Positions 8,737 to 19,500 of a stretch of 64,000 bases of DNA are shown in pieces. Source of the stretch: Prevotella sp. (GTDB taxonomy: Bacteria > Bacteroidota > Bacteroidia > Bacteroidales > Bacteroidaceae); assembly GCA_017458125.1 (NCBI GenBank), contig JAFTGB010000022.1, positions 1-64,000 of the forward strand. Direction: 5' to 3'. A model generated the notes under the pieces. The model saw nothing but the letters and a program-made list of their open reading frames with translations. It had not been told where the DNA came from and did not search any database. The translations under genes were made by a program, and so were the position numbers. Every line of letters begins with the position of its first letter. The first letter of the stretch is position 1.

Positions 8737-8784
8737 CCAATTATTACTAAGATTACTTAAAACATTTCTTAAAATATTACAACT

Positions 8785-10059
8785 ATGAAAAAAATTTATT
8801 TCTTCGCAGCCTTAGCAGCCGTAGCGCTCGCTTCCTGCAGTAACGACGAGGTGGTGCAGTCCGCACAGACCTCACCTGACAATGCAATAGCTTTCCGTAC
8901 GCTGATGGGTAATGTGACCCGTGCAGCTGACCAGACGCAGACTACCCTTCAGGAAAGCGGTAAAGGGTTCTTTGTGACTGCTATGTATAAAGCTACTTCT
9001 CAAGCTACTGCCACTCAGTACTTTGACAACGTGCAGTTCACATACGATAATACATCAAAAACTTACAACTCTGTAAAGAAATACTACTGGCCTGCTACGG
9101 GTACGCTTGATTTCTTTGCTTACGCTCCTGAAATCCCGACTACATCTCCACAGGTGTCAAGGACAAATCATACAACCTTTGTAGTCACACCGTCGACAAC
9201 CGTTTCTGAACAGGTGGATCTGATTTATGCAAATACGGATGCAAAGGAAAAAACGGGAGCATACACTCCGACTGGAGGTAGTGCTAGCACCTATGGTGCA
9301 GCTGGTGTTCCCTTGAACTTCCGCCATACCGGCAGCAAGATTGTAGTGAAAGTGAAGAACAGCGAGAGCAACAATTTGAAGTTTGAAATCACTGGTATGA
9401 AGATTGTGAACGTAGACGGTTCTGCTACGTTTACTTATAATGATGCTGCCGCAAGCGCTGGAGACGAAAACACTGATACAAAAGACAGCAAACAATTGCT
9501 GGTTGGTGACTGGGGTAACAACGCGGATTCCAGAATTGCAAGCTATAAGGTTGAGTGGACCACTGCTAATGTAATTAATACTCAGCAAACAGAAGCTAAG
9601 TTCCTGAATTCTCAAAACAGTTCTGAATTATCAGCAACAACGGATGAGAATATTAATATGATTCTTATCCCGCAGCACACAGAAGCAGTAGCAAGTACAA
9701 CTTATGAAACTGCCACAGAAAATGCAGTCTATAAAAAAAGTTACATTGCTCTGAAGCTTAAAATTTACAATATTGGCGGCACTACTGAAACCCCTGTTGA
9801 GACCGTCATTGCAGATGCAACGCAGGACGTTTCTGATGTAAACAAGTGGGCAATGTGGCCTGTAGAGTTCCAATGGGAGCCGGGCAAGAAGTACACCTAC
9901 ACCATTGACCTGGCGAACGGTGGCTACTGGGAAATTAACGACGATGCAGATGCAGACCTTGACCCCATCCTTGACAATGCTCTCATCAAGTTCGTTGACG
10001 TAACTGTTGATAACTGGGCTGACGCAACAGGCATCGACGTCGATGGTCCGACACTGTAG
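8785..10059 (+). CDS. Fimbrillin-family (Mfa-like) lipoprotein, first copy
   Basis: The 424-residue protein has a lipoprotein signal (MKKIYFFAALAAVALASC, lipid-modified Cys18) and the fimbrillin/Mfa-like layout. It has an N-terminal segment with DNAIAFRTLMGNVTRA, the hallmark YYWPATGTLDFFAYAPE at about residues 98-114, and a second sandwich ending with the strand EWQPG-like FQWEPGKKYTYTIDL. Such proteins are exported as lipoproteins and, after proteolysis by a gingipain-like enzyme in known cases, polymerise into thin surface fimbriae. This gene has more A+T-rich codon choice than its neighbours, which may mean frequent exchange or diversification of the surface antigen. It has its own promoter, and a hairpin terminator lies 51 bp downstream. 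Confidence 0.88.
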   Translation: MKKIYFFAALAAVALASCSNDEVVQSAQTSPDNAIAFRTLMGNVTRAADQTQTTLQESGKGFFVTAMYKATSQATATQYFDNVQFTYDNTSKTYNSVKKYYWPATGTLDFFAYAPEIPTTSPQVSRTNHTTFVVTPSTTVSEQVDLIYANTDAKEKTGAYTPTGGSASTYGAAGVPLNFRHTGSKIVVKVKNSESNNLKFEITGMKIVNVDGSATFTYNDAAASAGDENTDTKDSKQLLVGDWGNNADSRIASYKVEWTTANVINTQQTEAKFLNSQNSSELSATTDENINMILIPQHTEAVASTTYETATENAVYKKSYIALKLKIYNIGGTTETPVETVIADATQDVSDVNKWAMWPVEFQWEPGKKYTYTIDLANGGYWEINDDADADLDPILDNALIKFVDVTVDNWADATGIDVDGPTL

Positions 10060-10110
10060 GCTCAAGCTCACAGGGGGACAGACCCCGTGTGAGGTAGAGA
10101 CATAACAATT

Positions 10111-10143
10111 CCTGCTCCGGCGATTGCTGGAGCAGGCTTTTTT
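10111..10143 (+). terminator. Rho-independent terminator of the first fimbrillin gene
   Basis: A perfect 8-bp stem, CCTGCTCC at 10111-10118 and GGAGCAGG at 10129-10136, is followed by CTTTTTTTG. A second, weaker hairpin (CACAGGGG...CCCCGTGTG, 10070-10092) precedes it. Confidence 0.85.
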
Positions 10144-10166
10144 GTATATTCTTGCATGTTACTCGG

Positions 10167-10232
10167 CCCGGAGCTGGACACGGTTGAGCCCGGAGCCGAA
10201 CATGCTTGAGCCCGGAGCTGGACACGGTTGAG
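10167..10232 (+). repeat. Three tandem 22-bp repeats
   Basis: Units at 10167-10188, 10189-10210 and 10211-10232 each begin CCCGGAGC and end TTGAG. The first and third are identical and the middle one differs at four bases. A partial inverted copy (CTTCGGGCTCG) follows. They lie in the 909-bp gap between the two fimbrillin genes. Confidence 0.88.
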
Positions 10233-10342
10233 CTTCGGGCTCGTTCATAGTTTGCTTCTTCTAAGCTCTGACAGGCGCAAAAGCGGATGAATATGCGCAG
10301 TAATTAATAATTATACACTATGAGGCTAAAGCCTTGTTTACT

Positions 10343-10430
10343 TGACACAAACACGGCGTTTGCCTAACCCAAACACGGCGTTTGCCTGACACAAACACGG
10401 CGTTTGCCTGACACCGACGTGTCGTTTTCG
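10343..10430 (+). repeat. Four tandem 22-bp repeats with internal dyad
   Basis: Units at 10343, 10365, 10387 and 10409 follow the pattern TGACACAAACACGGCGTTTG plus CC. The first three are nearly identical and the fourth has diverged. Each unit contains the small dyad CAAAC-ACGGC-GTTTG. There are no unique spacers between units, so this is not a CRISPR array. Confidence 0.88.
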
Positions 10431-10564
10431 ACCTGTTTCTGAGAAGCATAGAAAAAAGAATACTCGATGTTTGGAGGTGTAGAGGAAAATTCCTATCTTT
10501 ACAAGCGAGTAACATAAATTCAAGTTACTAAAAGTTACTACGTTGATTAGCAAAATTCTGATGG

Positions 10565-10633
10565 TCAGAATTTTCCTGATAAACATCAGAATTCCGCTCA
10601 TCAGCATCACAATTCCCATGGTCAGCCTCATGG
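10565..10633 (+). repeat. 21-bp-period imperfect repeats
   Basis: The core TCAGAATT or TCACAATT occurs at 10565, 10586 and 10607 and a decayed TCATGG at 10628, each 21 bp apart. It is embedded in GATGGTCAGAATTTTCCTGA-like sequence. No convincing protein is encoded on either strand. Confidence 0.65.
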
Positions 10634-10680
10634 CCGGATTTGCCTCGCGCGCGTATATATTGCTATACAAGAAAACAGCT

Positions 10681-10735
10681 TACACCCACTACACCCGCGA
10701 CACCCAGTCCGGGTGCTATGGGTGTAGTGGGTGTA
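10681..10735. repeat. 16-bp perfect inverted repeat with nested hairpin
   Basis: TACACCCACTACACCC (10681-10696) is the exact reverse complement of 10720-10735. The 23-nt loop contains a further CACCC...GGGTG stem. No T-run follows, so it is not a simple terminator. It could form a long hairpin in RNA from either strand. Confidence 0.85.
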
Positions 10736-10790
10736 GGATAAAAAGATTATTCGCTATTCATTACACGCGCACGCGTCATCTGTCAAAGTC

Positions 10791-10913
10791 ATGAAAAATC
10801 TAAGATGGCAAGGAGATTAGGAGTTGTTTGATGACCATTTCATTGAATAGGTTGGAGCTATCTTGCCGAGACTACGAAAGGATTGACTAATCGCTGAACG
10901 GCAGCGTCTATAC
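10791..10913 (+). pseudogene. Possible decayed coding fragment, perhaps transposase-like
   Basis: One frame reads MKNLRWQGD, stop, ELFDDHFIE, stop, VGAILPRLRKD, stop, LIAERQRLY. Two of the stops are TAG where a TGG (Trp) would continue the reading, which suggests a gene remnant. The FIE-W-VGAI-P-L pattern faintly resembles ISAs1-type transposases, but I cannot confirm it. The rest of the 10.1-10.97 kb gap holds only the repeats listed. Confidence 0.2.
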
Positions 10914-10931
10914 AAAAAAAAAGACAAAAAG

Positions 10932-10963
10932 TTTGGTTATTTCGTGATAATATCGTACTTTTG
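10932..10963 (+). promoter_or_regulatory. Promoter of the second fimbrillin gene
   Basis: TTTG at 10932-10935, a 20-bp spacer, then TACTTTTG at 10956-10963: a full consensus match. The ATG of the gene comes only 5 bp after the -7 element, so the transcript would be leaderless or nearly so. Confidence 0.8.
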
Positions 10964-10968
10964 CAGGG

Positions 10969-11910
10969 ATGAAACTAACCAGCAGTCTATATATAACCAT
11001 CGCGGGCTTTTTTTTAGCAGGAGCTATACTGCTGTGTGGCTGTACAAGTGACGAAAGCCCTGCTGCTGACGGCAATAAGGAGATACACCTTACTGCCGAC
11101 ATTTGGCGTGTGATGGAGGACACCCGTACTGCCACCTTCGACAATGCTCCCGCCCTGCAGACCGAGGGCAGCTTCACTTGTGCCGTCTACCAGGCCGGCA
11201 CCGCCACACCTTACATCACCGAAACGGCTGTCGACTGGGACGGCACTGCCTCGAAATGGCAGTTCAGAGACGGCAAGCACTACTGGCCCGCCACGGGTTC
11301 GTTGGATTTCTTTGCCTATATGCCCGCCGAGAAGCCCAGTTATATCGGTGCCATCACCTACGCCGTCAGCGGAGAGCCTGCCGTCCCCAATCCGCAGTTC
11401 ACCAGCACCAGCCTGCCCCTTTCCGACACTGGGCAGAGCACGACACAAGAGTTCGTCTATGCACTGACCACTGGCCAGAACAAGGCCGCACAGGGAGCCA
11501 CTGGTGTGGCGCTCAACTTCAAGCACCCCTTTGCCCGCATCAATTTGCAATGGTCAGCCGCTGACCATACGGGCATCACCATCAACAGCATCACGTTCAA
11601 GAACATCAAGAACAACGGCACCTGCACCATCGACGGCAGCACGGGCAATCCCTCGTGGGAAACGTCAGGCTCGGCCGCCGACTTCACGGCAGCGGCTATG
11701 GGTGGCCCATTCCTCGTTGTCCCGCAGACCTTCACCGGCGGCAATGTGACCATCGAGGTCAACGCCACCAAAGAAGGTGATACTGAGACGTTTACGGCTA
11801 CCGTCGCCACTGCATGGGCGGCAGGTTACAGCTACACCTACTCCTTCACCCTCAACTTCAAGGCCAAGGAGCTGATTATCGACACCACTAAATACACTGA
11901 GCAATGGTAG
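10969..11910 (+). CDS. Fimbrillin-family (Mfa-like) lipoprotein, second copy
   Basis: The 313-residue protein has a lipoprotein signal with lipobox AILLCGC (Cys25) and the fimbrillin signature HYWPATGSLDFFAYMPAE at about residues 104-121, closely matching the first copy. The C-terminal half ends with a SYTYSFTLNF strand. At 313 residues it is shorter than the first copy and could be an alternative major or a tip subunit. The ATG at 10969 is the only Met before the signal peptide, yet it lies 5 bp after the promoter's -7 element, so translation from a leaderless message is implied. A second AAA-ATPase-like gene follows after a short AGATGTAAGAAGTAAGACG repeat and may be cotranscribed. Confidence 0.87.
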   Translation: MKLTSSLYITIAGFFLAGAILLCGCTSDESPAADGNKEIHLTADIWRVMEDTRTATFDNAPALQTEGSFTCAVYQAGTATPYITETAVDWDGTASKWQFRDGKHYWPATGSLDFFAYMPAEKPSYIGAITYAVSGEPAVPNPQFTSTSLPLSDTGQSTTQEFVYALTTGQNKAAQGATGVALNFKHPFARINLQWSAADHTGITINSITFKNIKNNGTCTIDGSTGNPSWETSGSAADFTAAAMGGPFLVVPQTFTGGNVTIEVNATKEGDTETFTATVATAWAAGYSYTYSFTLNFKAKELIIDTTKYTEQW

Positions 11911-11968
11911 GGAGATGTCTGATGGAAGATGTAAGAAGTAAGACGTGTAATTGAAAAAAACAATCGTA

Positions 11969-13540
11969 ATGGGAATATATATAAATACAGGTAATGCAGG
12001 ATTTCAGAGAGTTCGCAACAGCGAATACATTGACAAGTCGAGGCTAATCTCCATTGTCAACAGCACGCTGTTTACGGAGCGTAGCTTCAGTTGCGTGACC
12101 CGTAGCCGTCGCTTCGGCAAGTCGATGGCTGCCAAGATGCTCTGTGCCTACTACGACCATTCGTGTGAGTCGCGCCAACTGTTTGCCGACCTGCAGATAG
12201 CCAGCGACCCGCAGTTTGAGAAGCACCTGAATAAGTATCCCGTCATCTATCTGGATATCACGTCTTTTGTTACCCGTTTCAAGGATGACAGCATTATACA
12301 GCACATCAACGAAGAGATGAAGGCCGACATTCACGAGGCCTATCCCGATGTTCCCGTGAAGGACGGCGATGACCTGATGGCATTGCTCATACGCATCAAC
12401 GCCAAGACCAACGAGCCGTTTATCTTCATCATCGACGAATGGGATGCTATCTGCCGCGAGTTCAAGGCTGGCACTACGGCTATGGACAACTACGTCAACT
12501 GGTTGCGCCGTATGTTCAAGGACTATGCAGCCTACAGGGTCTTCGCTGGAGTCTATATGACTGGTATTCTGCCTGTTAAGAAATATAAGACGGAGTCGGC
12601 CCTAAACAACTTTTCGGAATACTCTATGGTGGAGCCTGGAAAGATGGCTCAGTTCTTCGGCTTTACCAAAGACGAGGTAAGGGTTTTAGCCACCAAGCAC
12701 AATCTGGACTTCGACGAACTGGAGAAGTGGTACGACGGCTACCATATAGGCGACGAACCCTCGATATTTAATCCTAATTCTGTAATGCAGGCTATTTCTC
12801 GACGTCGTTGTCGCAGTTTCTGGGCCTCTACAGGAGCCTTTGCCGCTGTGGCCGACTATATCAACATGAATTACGAAGGCTTGAAGGACGATATCATCTA
12901 TATGCTGGCAGGTGGGCGATGCGCTGTTGACCCCACAGGATTCCAGAACGATATGTCCACCATCCGTAGCAAGAACGACGTGCTGACGGCACTCATCCAC
13001 CTGGGTTATCTGGGCTACGACTGGCGCGAGGACGAATGCTACATCCCCAATCGTGAGGTAGCTGGCGAAATGGCTAATGCCGTCAAGGAAAACAACTGGA
13101 AACCAGTAGTGATAGCCTTGGAGCAGTCGAAGCAGTTGCTACAGGACACACTCGCAGGCGATAGTGAAGCTGTGGCACGAGCCATCGAGGCGGTACACGA
13201 CGAGAACACCAGCATTCTGTCGTACAACAACGAGAATTCGCTGGCATGCGTGATAAGCCTCGCCTATTATTATGCCAAGAACGACTATATCATCCATCGG
13301 GAGTTACCTACGGGCAAGGGGTTTGCCGACATCGTGCTCATTCCACGAAAGAATGTCGACTCACCCGCCATCGTCGTAGAGTTGAAGTTCAACCAAGATG
13401 CCGATGCCGCCATCAATCAGATCAAGCGCAAGCAATATCCGGCAAAGGTGGCTCAACATGCCGACCGCCTGTTGCTCGTGGGCATCAACTATAACCGCGA
13501 AACGAAAACTCACACCTGCCAGATAGAGCAGAACTGCTGA
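11969..13540 (+). CDS. AAA-ATPase-like / PD-(D/E)XK nuclease-domain protein (second copy)
   Basis: This second member of the family (523 residues from the chosen start) has the degenerate Walker A SRRFGKSMAAKML, Walker B FIFIIDEWDAI and a C-terminal nuclease-like motif GFADIVLIPRKN...AIVVELKFN. It is only distantly similar to the copy at 7059, so it is not a recent duplication. The ATG at 11969 gives MGIYINTGNAGFQRVRNSEY, the form usual for this subfamily; an in-frame TTG at 11951 is less likely. It follows the second fimbrillin by 58 bp and ends 10 bp before the giant exported-protein gene, so all three may share one transcript. The function of the family is unknown; a DNA-cleaving or mobile-element-linked role is inference. 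Confidence 0.87.
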   Translation: MGIYINTGNAGFQRVRNSEYIDKSRLISIVNSTLFTERSFSCVTRSRRFGKSMAAKMLCAYYDHSCESRQLFADLQIASDPQFEKHLNKYPVIYLDITSFVTRFKDDSIIQHINEEMKADIHEAYPDVPVKDGDDLMALLIRINAKTNEPFIFIIDEWDAICREFKAGTTAMDNYVNWLRRMFKDYAAYRVFAGVYMTGILPVKKYKTESALNNFSEYSMVEPGKMAQFFGFTKDEVRVLATKHNLDFDELEKWYDGYHIGDEPSIFNPNSVMQAISRRRCRSFWASTGAFAAVADYINMNYEGLKDDIIYMLAGGRCAVDPTGFQNDMSTIRSKNDVLTALIHLGYLGYDWREDECYIPNREVAGEMANAVKENNWKPVVIALEQSKQLLQDTLAGDSEAVARAIEAVHDENTSILSYNNENSLACVISLAYYYAKNDYIIHRELPTGKGFADIVLIPRKNVDSPAIVVELKFNQDADAAINQIKRKQYPAKVAQHADRLLLVGINYNRETKTHTCQIEQNC

Positions 13541-13550
13541 ACAGAATGTA

Positions 13551-16500
13551 ATGCATAACACGAGACTACATATCTACGGAATATTTACCCTGCTGATGCT
13601 GCTCGTCATCGGCACGGTGAACGAGGCGTCGGCAAAGGAAATCAGATACCACATCCTGACCCGGCCGTTTTCTATCAGGAATTACAATAACTCCGATAAT
13701 TATTTAACGGACATCCGCGTCGAGGCGCTGTTAGTCAAAAGCGACGCCACCACCGTCGGGTTGCCTGAGCAGTACAAGAGTCCGTTGGCCACCAATTTCC
13801 AGTACTACACCGGTTGGGAGACCCCAGAATATAAATTTTTGTTTGACCGAGCAAAAAATACGCATGTTTTGCAGGTAAAATACTACATCTATAGTCAAAA
13901 TGGTGGGTTAGGATATGAGGTAGATGAAGGGGCTGATGTCGGAGCAGTTACCGATATCTACGTCACCTACGACTATAACCCTGTCAACGAAATCTATCTC
14001 GACAAAAGTCAGGACTATAACATCAGCGTAGGCGGGAACAAGTTTCTGTGCTACAACCGCAGCCGCAACAACCGTATCGCCAACGCCAACAGTGCCGCGA
14101 TAACGGGTGAGCACCTTGCCAGCACGGAGTTCGTCGTGCCGACAGCCGGTACGGGTGCTAACCAACTCGGATTCAACTGGTCCAACGACCAATATGCCGG
14201 AGCCAAAGGCGTACACATGGGCTTTTGGCTCACACCCACTCCTGCCGCATACGCCCTTCCAGACCCCTACAACATCACCCTCATGACCGCTTATGATGGC
14301 GATGAGACCTACCAGAAAGACCCCGTCGAAAGTAAATATTATGTTAAGCCCTATAAGGGAGCCACGCTCTTTGCCAAGATTGTCAGCAATGCAAATAATA
14401 ATGGTACAGAATCCAAGATGTGGTTCGACTGTGACAACGACTTGCATTACAAGGGTGTGCCCGGTTCTGAAGGTATCAATGATCCCAATAGCGATAATTA
14501 TTGGGAGAAACAGGTGGATTACTGGCCAGGATATTTCAGAAATGCCAATCAGCCTCTGTTAAACTCTGTCGCCATATTGAACCACCCCAGTGGCACGGGC
14601 TATGTCTTTGTAGCAAGCAAGCTTAACCAGGGAGTGAACAATAATGCCTACAAAGAATACGCCCCCAACTCCAGCGGCAACTATGCCACGCTGACTGCTG
14701 ACAACAACGACCCGAAGATGTACTTCAAGACCTTGGCCAGCTCGCCCGTCATCAACATCTACAAAATCAGGAGCTACACCTATAAAATCAAGACGCACGG
14801 CGCCAGCCCGCAGACCTTCACCGCCGACATGAGGTGGAGCGACGCGAAGCTGTCGGAAAACATCGTGAACCAGATTCCCGAATCCCTCAGACGTAAATAC
14901 TGCAGCTACAAGGCATACTCCGACGCGGCACTGACTAAAGATAAAGAAATCACCACCTTTGCCGATGCCAAGGACCTGACGCCAGTGGACGGGAAAATCG
15001 TCATCTGGTTAGACTACACCGTCAGCGAGTCGCTGCCGTTCGAGACGCTGCCCGCTGATGGTAGCTACGAAAATGCCCACTGGTACACCATGCGCGTCAA
15101 CGGCAAGGCCGAGGCCAAGAACATAGCCTATAAGGCTTCTGCTTCCAGCAATCTCATTACCAGTCCCACAACAGGCGACAACAGCAACCTACACACTGGC
15201 GAGAACTCCGCCGAGGCCATGGTAGCCTTCGTCGGCGACCCCTACGAACTGAGAATCATCAACCGTGCAGCCTGCGAAGCGGCTCCCGCAGGTAATCGCT
15301 ATGTCGGCTGTGCGACAAGTGCTACCGACGGCACGACCCTCACCACCAACAACTCTGGCACTGGCGACATTAGTACGTGGGAAATCATGTATGAAAGCAC
15401 CGACATGGACAACTTCGTCCTAAGGCAATTCGGTACCTATAGCAACCCCAAGTATATTGGCTGGGATACTACTGGCGAAAAGCCCGTCATCTACAGTGCC
15501 ACCTCTACCCGCATCAGGGTGGTGGACTTAGACAAGGTGAACTACACCTACCACATCATGCGGGCTGACCACTCCATCGCCATCAAGGCCACCGTCAGCG
15601 AGTATGTGGGCAAGTCGCTGAAGAGTTGGACGGACATCCCCTCCATCATCCGCAGCCCGTTCCTCGCTACGGCCACCGTCACCTATTATGCTACGTCGGC
15701 AAATGCTGAAGCTGAAACGCCGGCCATCACCCACGCACCGTTCGGCAATGACCGCGACATCTATGTGCGCTATAGCTTTGTCACACCGCCGTCAGGAGGC
15801 GACTTCAACGTCAGCCTGAACAGTGAGTATATCTATACCAGTAGCAGTTACGACGATATCTATAGTAAGTCGTCCATCAACGCTACGGAGGCCGAGTCTA
15901 CTCCTTTTGCCTGGACGCTCGACTATAGCGACCCCTACGCCATGACCATCTGGAACAAGGAGAAGAGCCAATATGTGCAAATCACGTCGCAGGCAGACAA
16001 TACCTCGCTACAATGGGTGAGTACACCGGGGGATGCTACCCGTTTCATCGCCAAGCAGTCGGGTGCCAATGTCGGTAGTATTTATGAAGTGATGTTGGCC
16101 ACGGGCGATGACGTGGATGCCGGAGACGGGACGGGCATCACCACCACTTACTATAACATCGGCCGCCATACCTCAAGCACCACCGGCAATACCGTCAAGC
16201 TGTTTTCCAACGCCACATACGCCACGGGCTACAGCGTGCTGCAGTTTATGCTGACCAGTACCACGGCTAATGAAATCACGTACCACCTGATAGACAAGGC
16301 CGGTAAAGACCTGTTGCAGGTAAGAACGCGACAAACCAGTACCGACGCCCCGTCGTTCCCGCCGCAGTATCGCAGTCCGTTGGTATCAGCCTATCACTAT
16401 TATGATGAGAGTCAATTCACTGTTTCGGGTGATGTCCATACCCTTAAAGCCAGCCCCACACCGTTACTGGCTGTTGGCAGCTATGGCCACATCTACGTCA

Positions 16501-19500
16501 CCTATGACGTCAACGACGAGGTGAACATGAAGGGGACCCAGCTGTACCTGCTCAAGTATGAAGCAGGTGAGGAGTTCCATCAGGAGAACGGTGGCGACGG
16601 TGTGGACACAGAAGCTAAAAAGGCCATCTATCCCTACTGCAACGGCGACTGTAACTTCTTCGTCTATGGCCAGGAGCAGTACGACCTGCAGCAGCAGGGT
16701 GCCGCCAGCACCCGCACGCGCTGGGCTTGGTCGGTGCAGAGCGACAACCAGGACCCCTACCACGTGAAGATCGTGTCGCGCCAGACGGAGACTTTTAATT
16801 CTCGAGAGAACAATGCCTACTTCTCTACTTACCAGCCTGATGGTTACGACAAGGTGGTGACCACGCTCACCTGGCCGGGCATCTACAGCGGCAACGGCGT
16901 CGCTCCCGTCACGGAATACATGGTGCTCGGCAACTCCGGACAGTACCAGTTGGTGACGACCGACGAGATAAGCGGCTCACGCTATGCCGTCAACTCCTTT
17001 GAGCAGTACTGGAAGACCTTCGACACCATCAGAAAGAAAATCTACGGCGACAACATCAGCAACAGCGCCGCCGATCCCGAAGACCCGGACGTGGTGCCCA
17101 ACGATGTCCTTCAGACCAAGAACGCCCCCGAGGGCAGCAAGACGCTGAGAGCGTACTTGCAGCAGGACTTAGGCTGGCACAGCTATGAGCGTTGGGCCTA
17201 CGCCAAGCGCTGGGACGGCTGCAACGCTGCCGACCCACCCGCAACGAGCAAGGGCTGGGAGAAGATAGAGCACTGGTTCCAGACGGTCAGCATGGGCGAG
17301 GGCTACTTCGACTTCGTGGAGACGAAGATAGACCCCGTGCTCATCCTGCTCGACCAGCACGGCTGGGAAGTGATGCGCAAGCCGCTGCCCAGCAGTCCCG
17401 ACGATCCGGAGAAGAACGCCAAGTATGACGCCATCCGTCCCTATAACAGTCCGATGGTGAAGGAGTACGCCTTCTGGGCTACCGCCAAGAAGCGTACGGG
17501 CCTGCACCAGTACTACCAGATCAAGGACCGCATTGGCGGCGACGACTTCACCTCTACGGACCTGACCAGCCTGCCGCCCTATGAGTCGAAGAACGTGAAG
17601 GACAAGAAGGGCAACCTGAACGACCAGTACGTCACCTACATCGTGAAGGATGAGTATGCACAGAGCTACAACCCGGAGACCGGAGACGGTGCTGAGTTCC
17701 TGATAGAGCAGGGTAGCAGCAAGCAGTTTGCCACCACCGACGGCACGACGCTCACGACCACCACGATAGACGACATCCAGGAGCATCTGCTGAACGAGAC
17801 CATACCTGAAGGCGAGATATGGTATGTGAAGCCCAATGCCCACATAGACTTCGAGATAGGCTACGGCACCGTGAGCCACTCGTGGGGCAGCAACCCCAAC
17901 GCCTACGAGACGGAGGACTATCGGAACCTGCGGACGGCCACCTACATCAACGATGCCACGTTGGGCCAGTTCTCGTTCTCCAACGGCTTCGACCCGTACA
18001 ACATCCAGATTGCGCCCAAGTCGGCCAGTACGACGTTCATGCAGACCAATGCCACGGGAGCACAATTGGACGAAGGTGTGATGCATGGCATCTATGGTGC
18101 CAATGCTGCCATCAGCTTAGCCGCCATTCCTAATCCTATTCCTGTAGACCGTACCAACAACTCGGTATGGTTCGACAACGTCCATCTGGCCATGACCAAT
18201 GCCACCTTCATGGCCGTGCAGGATGCAGACGGCAACATGCAGCTGATGCCGCGCTTCGACCAGGACCACGTGATGAGCGAGTTCGGCACGCTGGTGCTGC
18301 CCAACGCCTCCGAGGCTGCTGCGACCACCCATACCACGCTGTATCGTGCCGAGCGGTATGACTACCGCATCATCGACAACGACGGCCACGAGGCACTGCG
18401 CTACAAGTCGGGCGGCGACCTGCTGCCGCAGACGCCCGACCACTTCAAGAGTCCGCTGGCCAAGGACTTTACCTACTTTGCATCAGCCACTCAGACCGAC
18501 GGTGTCTACAGCAACCTTACGGACACCATCAAGGGGTCGCTGGACGGTGCGACGCTGACGGGCAACATCGTGTATGTGCGCTATGCGTACGACGAGGATG
18601 CCGACCCCCTGCGTATTCTGAGGGGCAACTGGCTGACAATGCAGATTAATGAGAAGGACGCCAAGTATAACAGCGGCATCAGTCTTGTGGCCACAGGCAA
18701 GCCTGCACCTGTCGACGGCGCGGAGGAGAAAAAGACGTGGCAGTGGAAGTTTCTGGAAGACACCAACAGCCAGCCCGACCCCTATTGCGTCTACCTGTTC
18801 AACCGCAACCAGACTGCCGGCACGAAAGCCAATGAAAATCGGTTTGCCATCCTGTCGCATACCAACGAGGGCGGATATGCCCTGGCCCAGGCAGGCTTAG
18901 GGAACTATACCTACAACTTCCTGAGCGGCAGCAGTTCTACCGCCTCCATAGCTACGGTGAGCACCTTTAAGAATTCAGACGGTACGTTTACGGGAAAAAC
19001 GTCGCAGGTGCTGCTGTACGACGACGTTCAGCACGACTTTAAATATAAGGTATATACCAACGGCGGTGTGTTTGCCATTGATGCAAACCAGGACTTTTAC
19101 GACGTGACCTACCACAACGACTGGAAGCCGGTGTTGCCGGAGGAGGCGCGCACACCGCTGCTCGACATCGAGCAATTCCGCTACTACGAAAAGAACCTGG
19201 AGGGGCCGATAGCGCCGGCGGACACGGCCGGACTGGCACTGAGCTACCTCTACGGACTCTACGACGACGTTGTCTACACGCACTATACGCCGTATGTAGA
19301 CTCAGAGAGCGACTATCTGGTGCCTAACGTGAGAAACGCCACGTCGGAAACCACGGTGGCACGTTCCAGCAGTTCCAACGACGCCGCGCTCGGACTGGAC
19401 GGCATACGCCCGTATAACTTCATCTGGTATGCCGACGACATGATGAAGAGCAACGGCACCGCCATAGCCGCCGATCCCGACAAGGTGCTGCAAGCCGAGG

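Noticed and set aside
10167-10430. Tandem 22-bp repeats taken as a CRISPR array
   Set aside because: The units are directly adjacent, with no unique spacers, and no cas genes are in the window.
10543-10794. 83-residue reading frame in the fimbrillin gap
   Set aside because: It lies wholly in the 21-bp repeats and the inverted repeat, has no signal or domain, and the neighbouring frames look the same.
7059-13540. Recent duplication of the two AAA-ATPase-like genes
   Set aside because: Beyond the family motifs (RRFGKS, DEYD/DEWD, ExK) the two proteins differ along their length.
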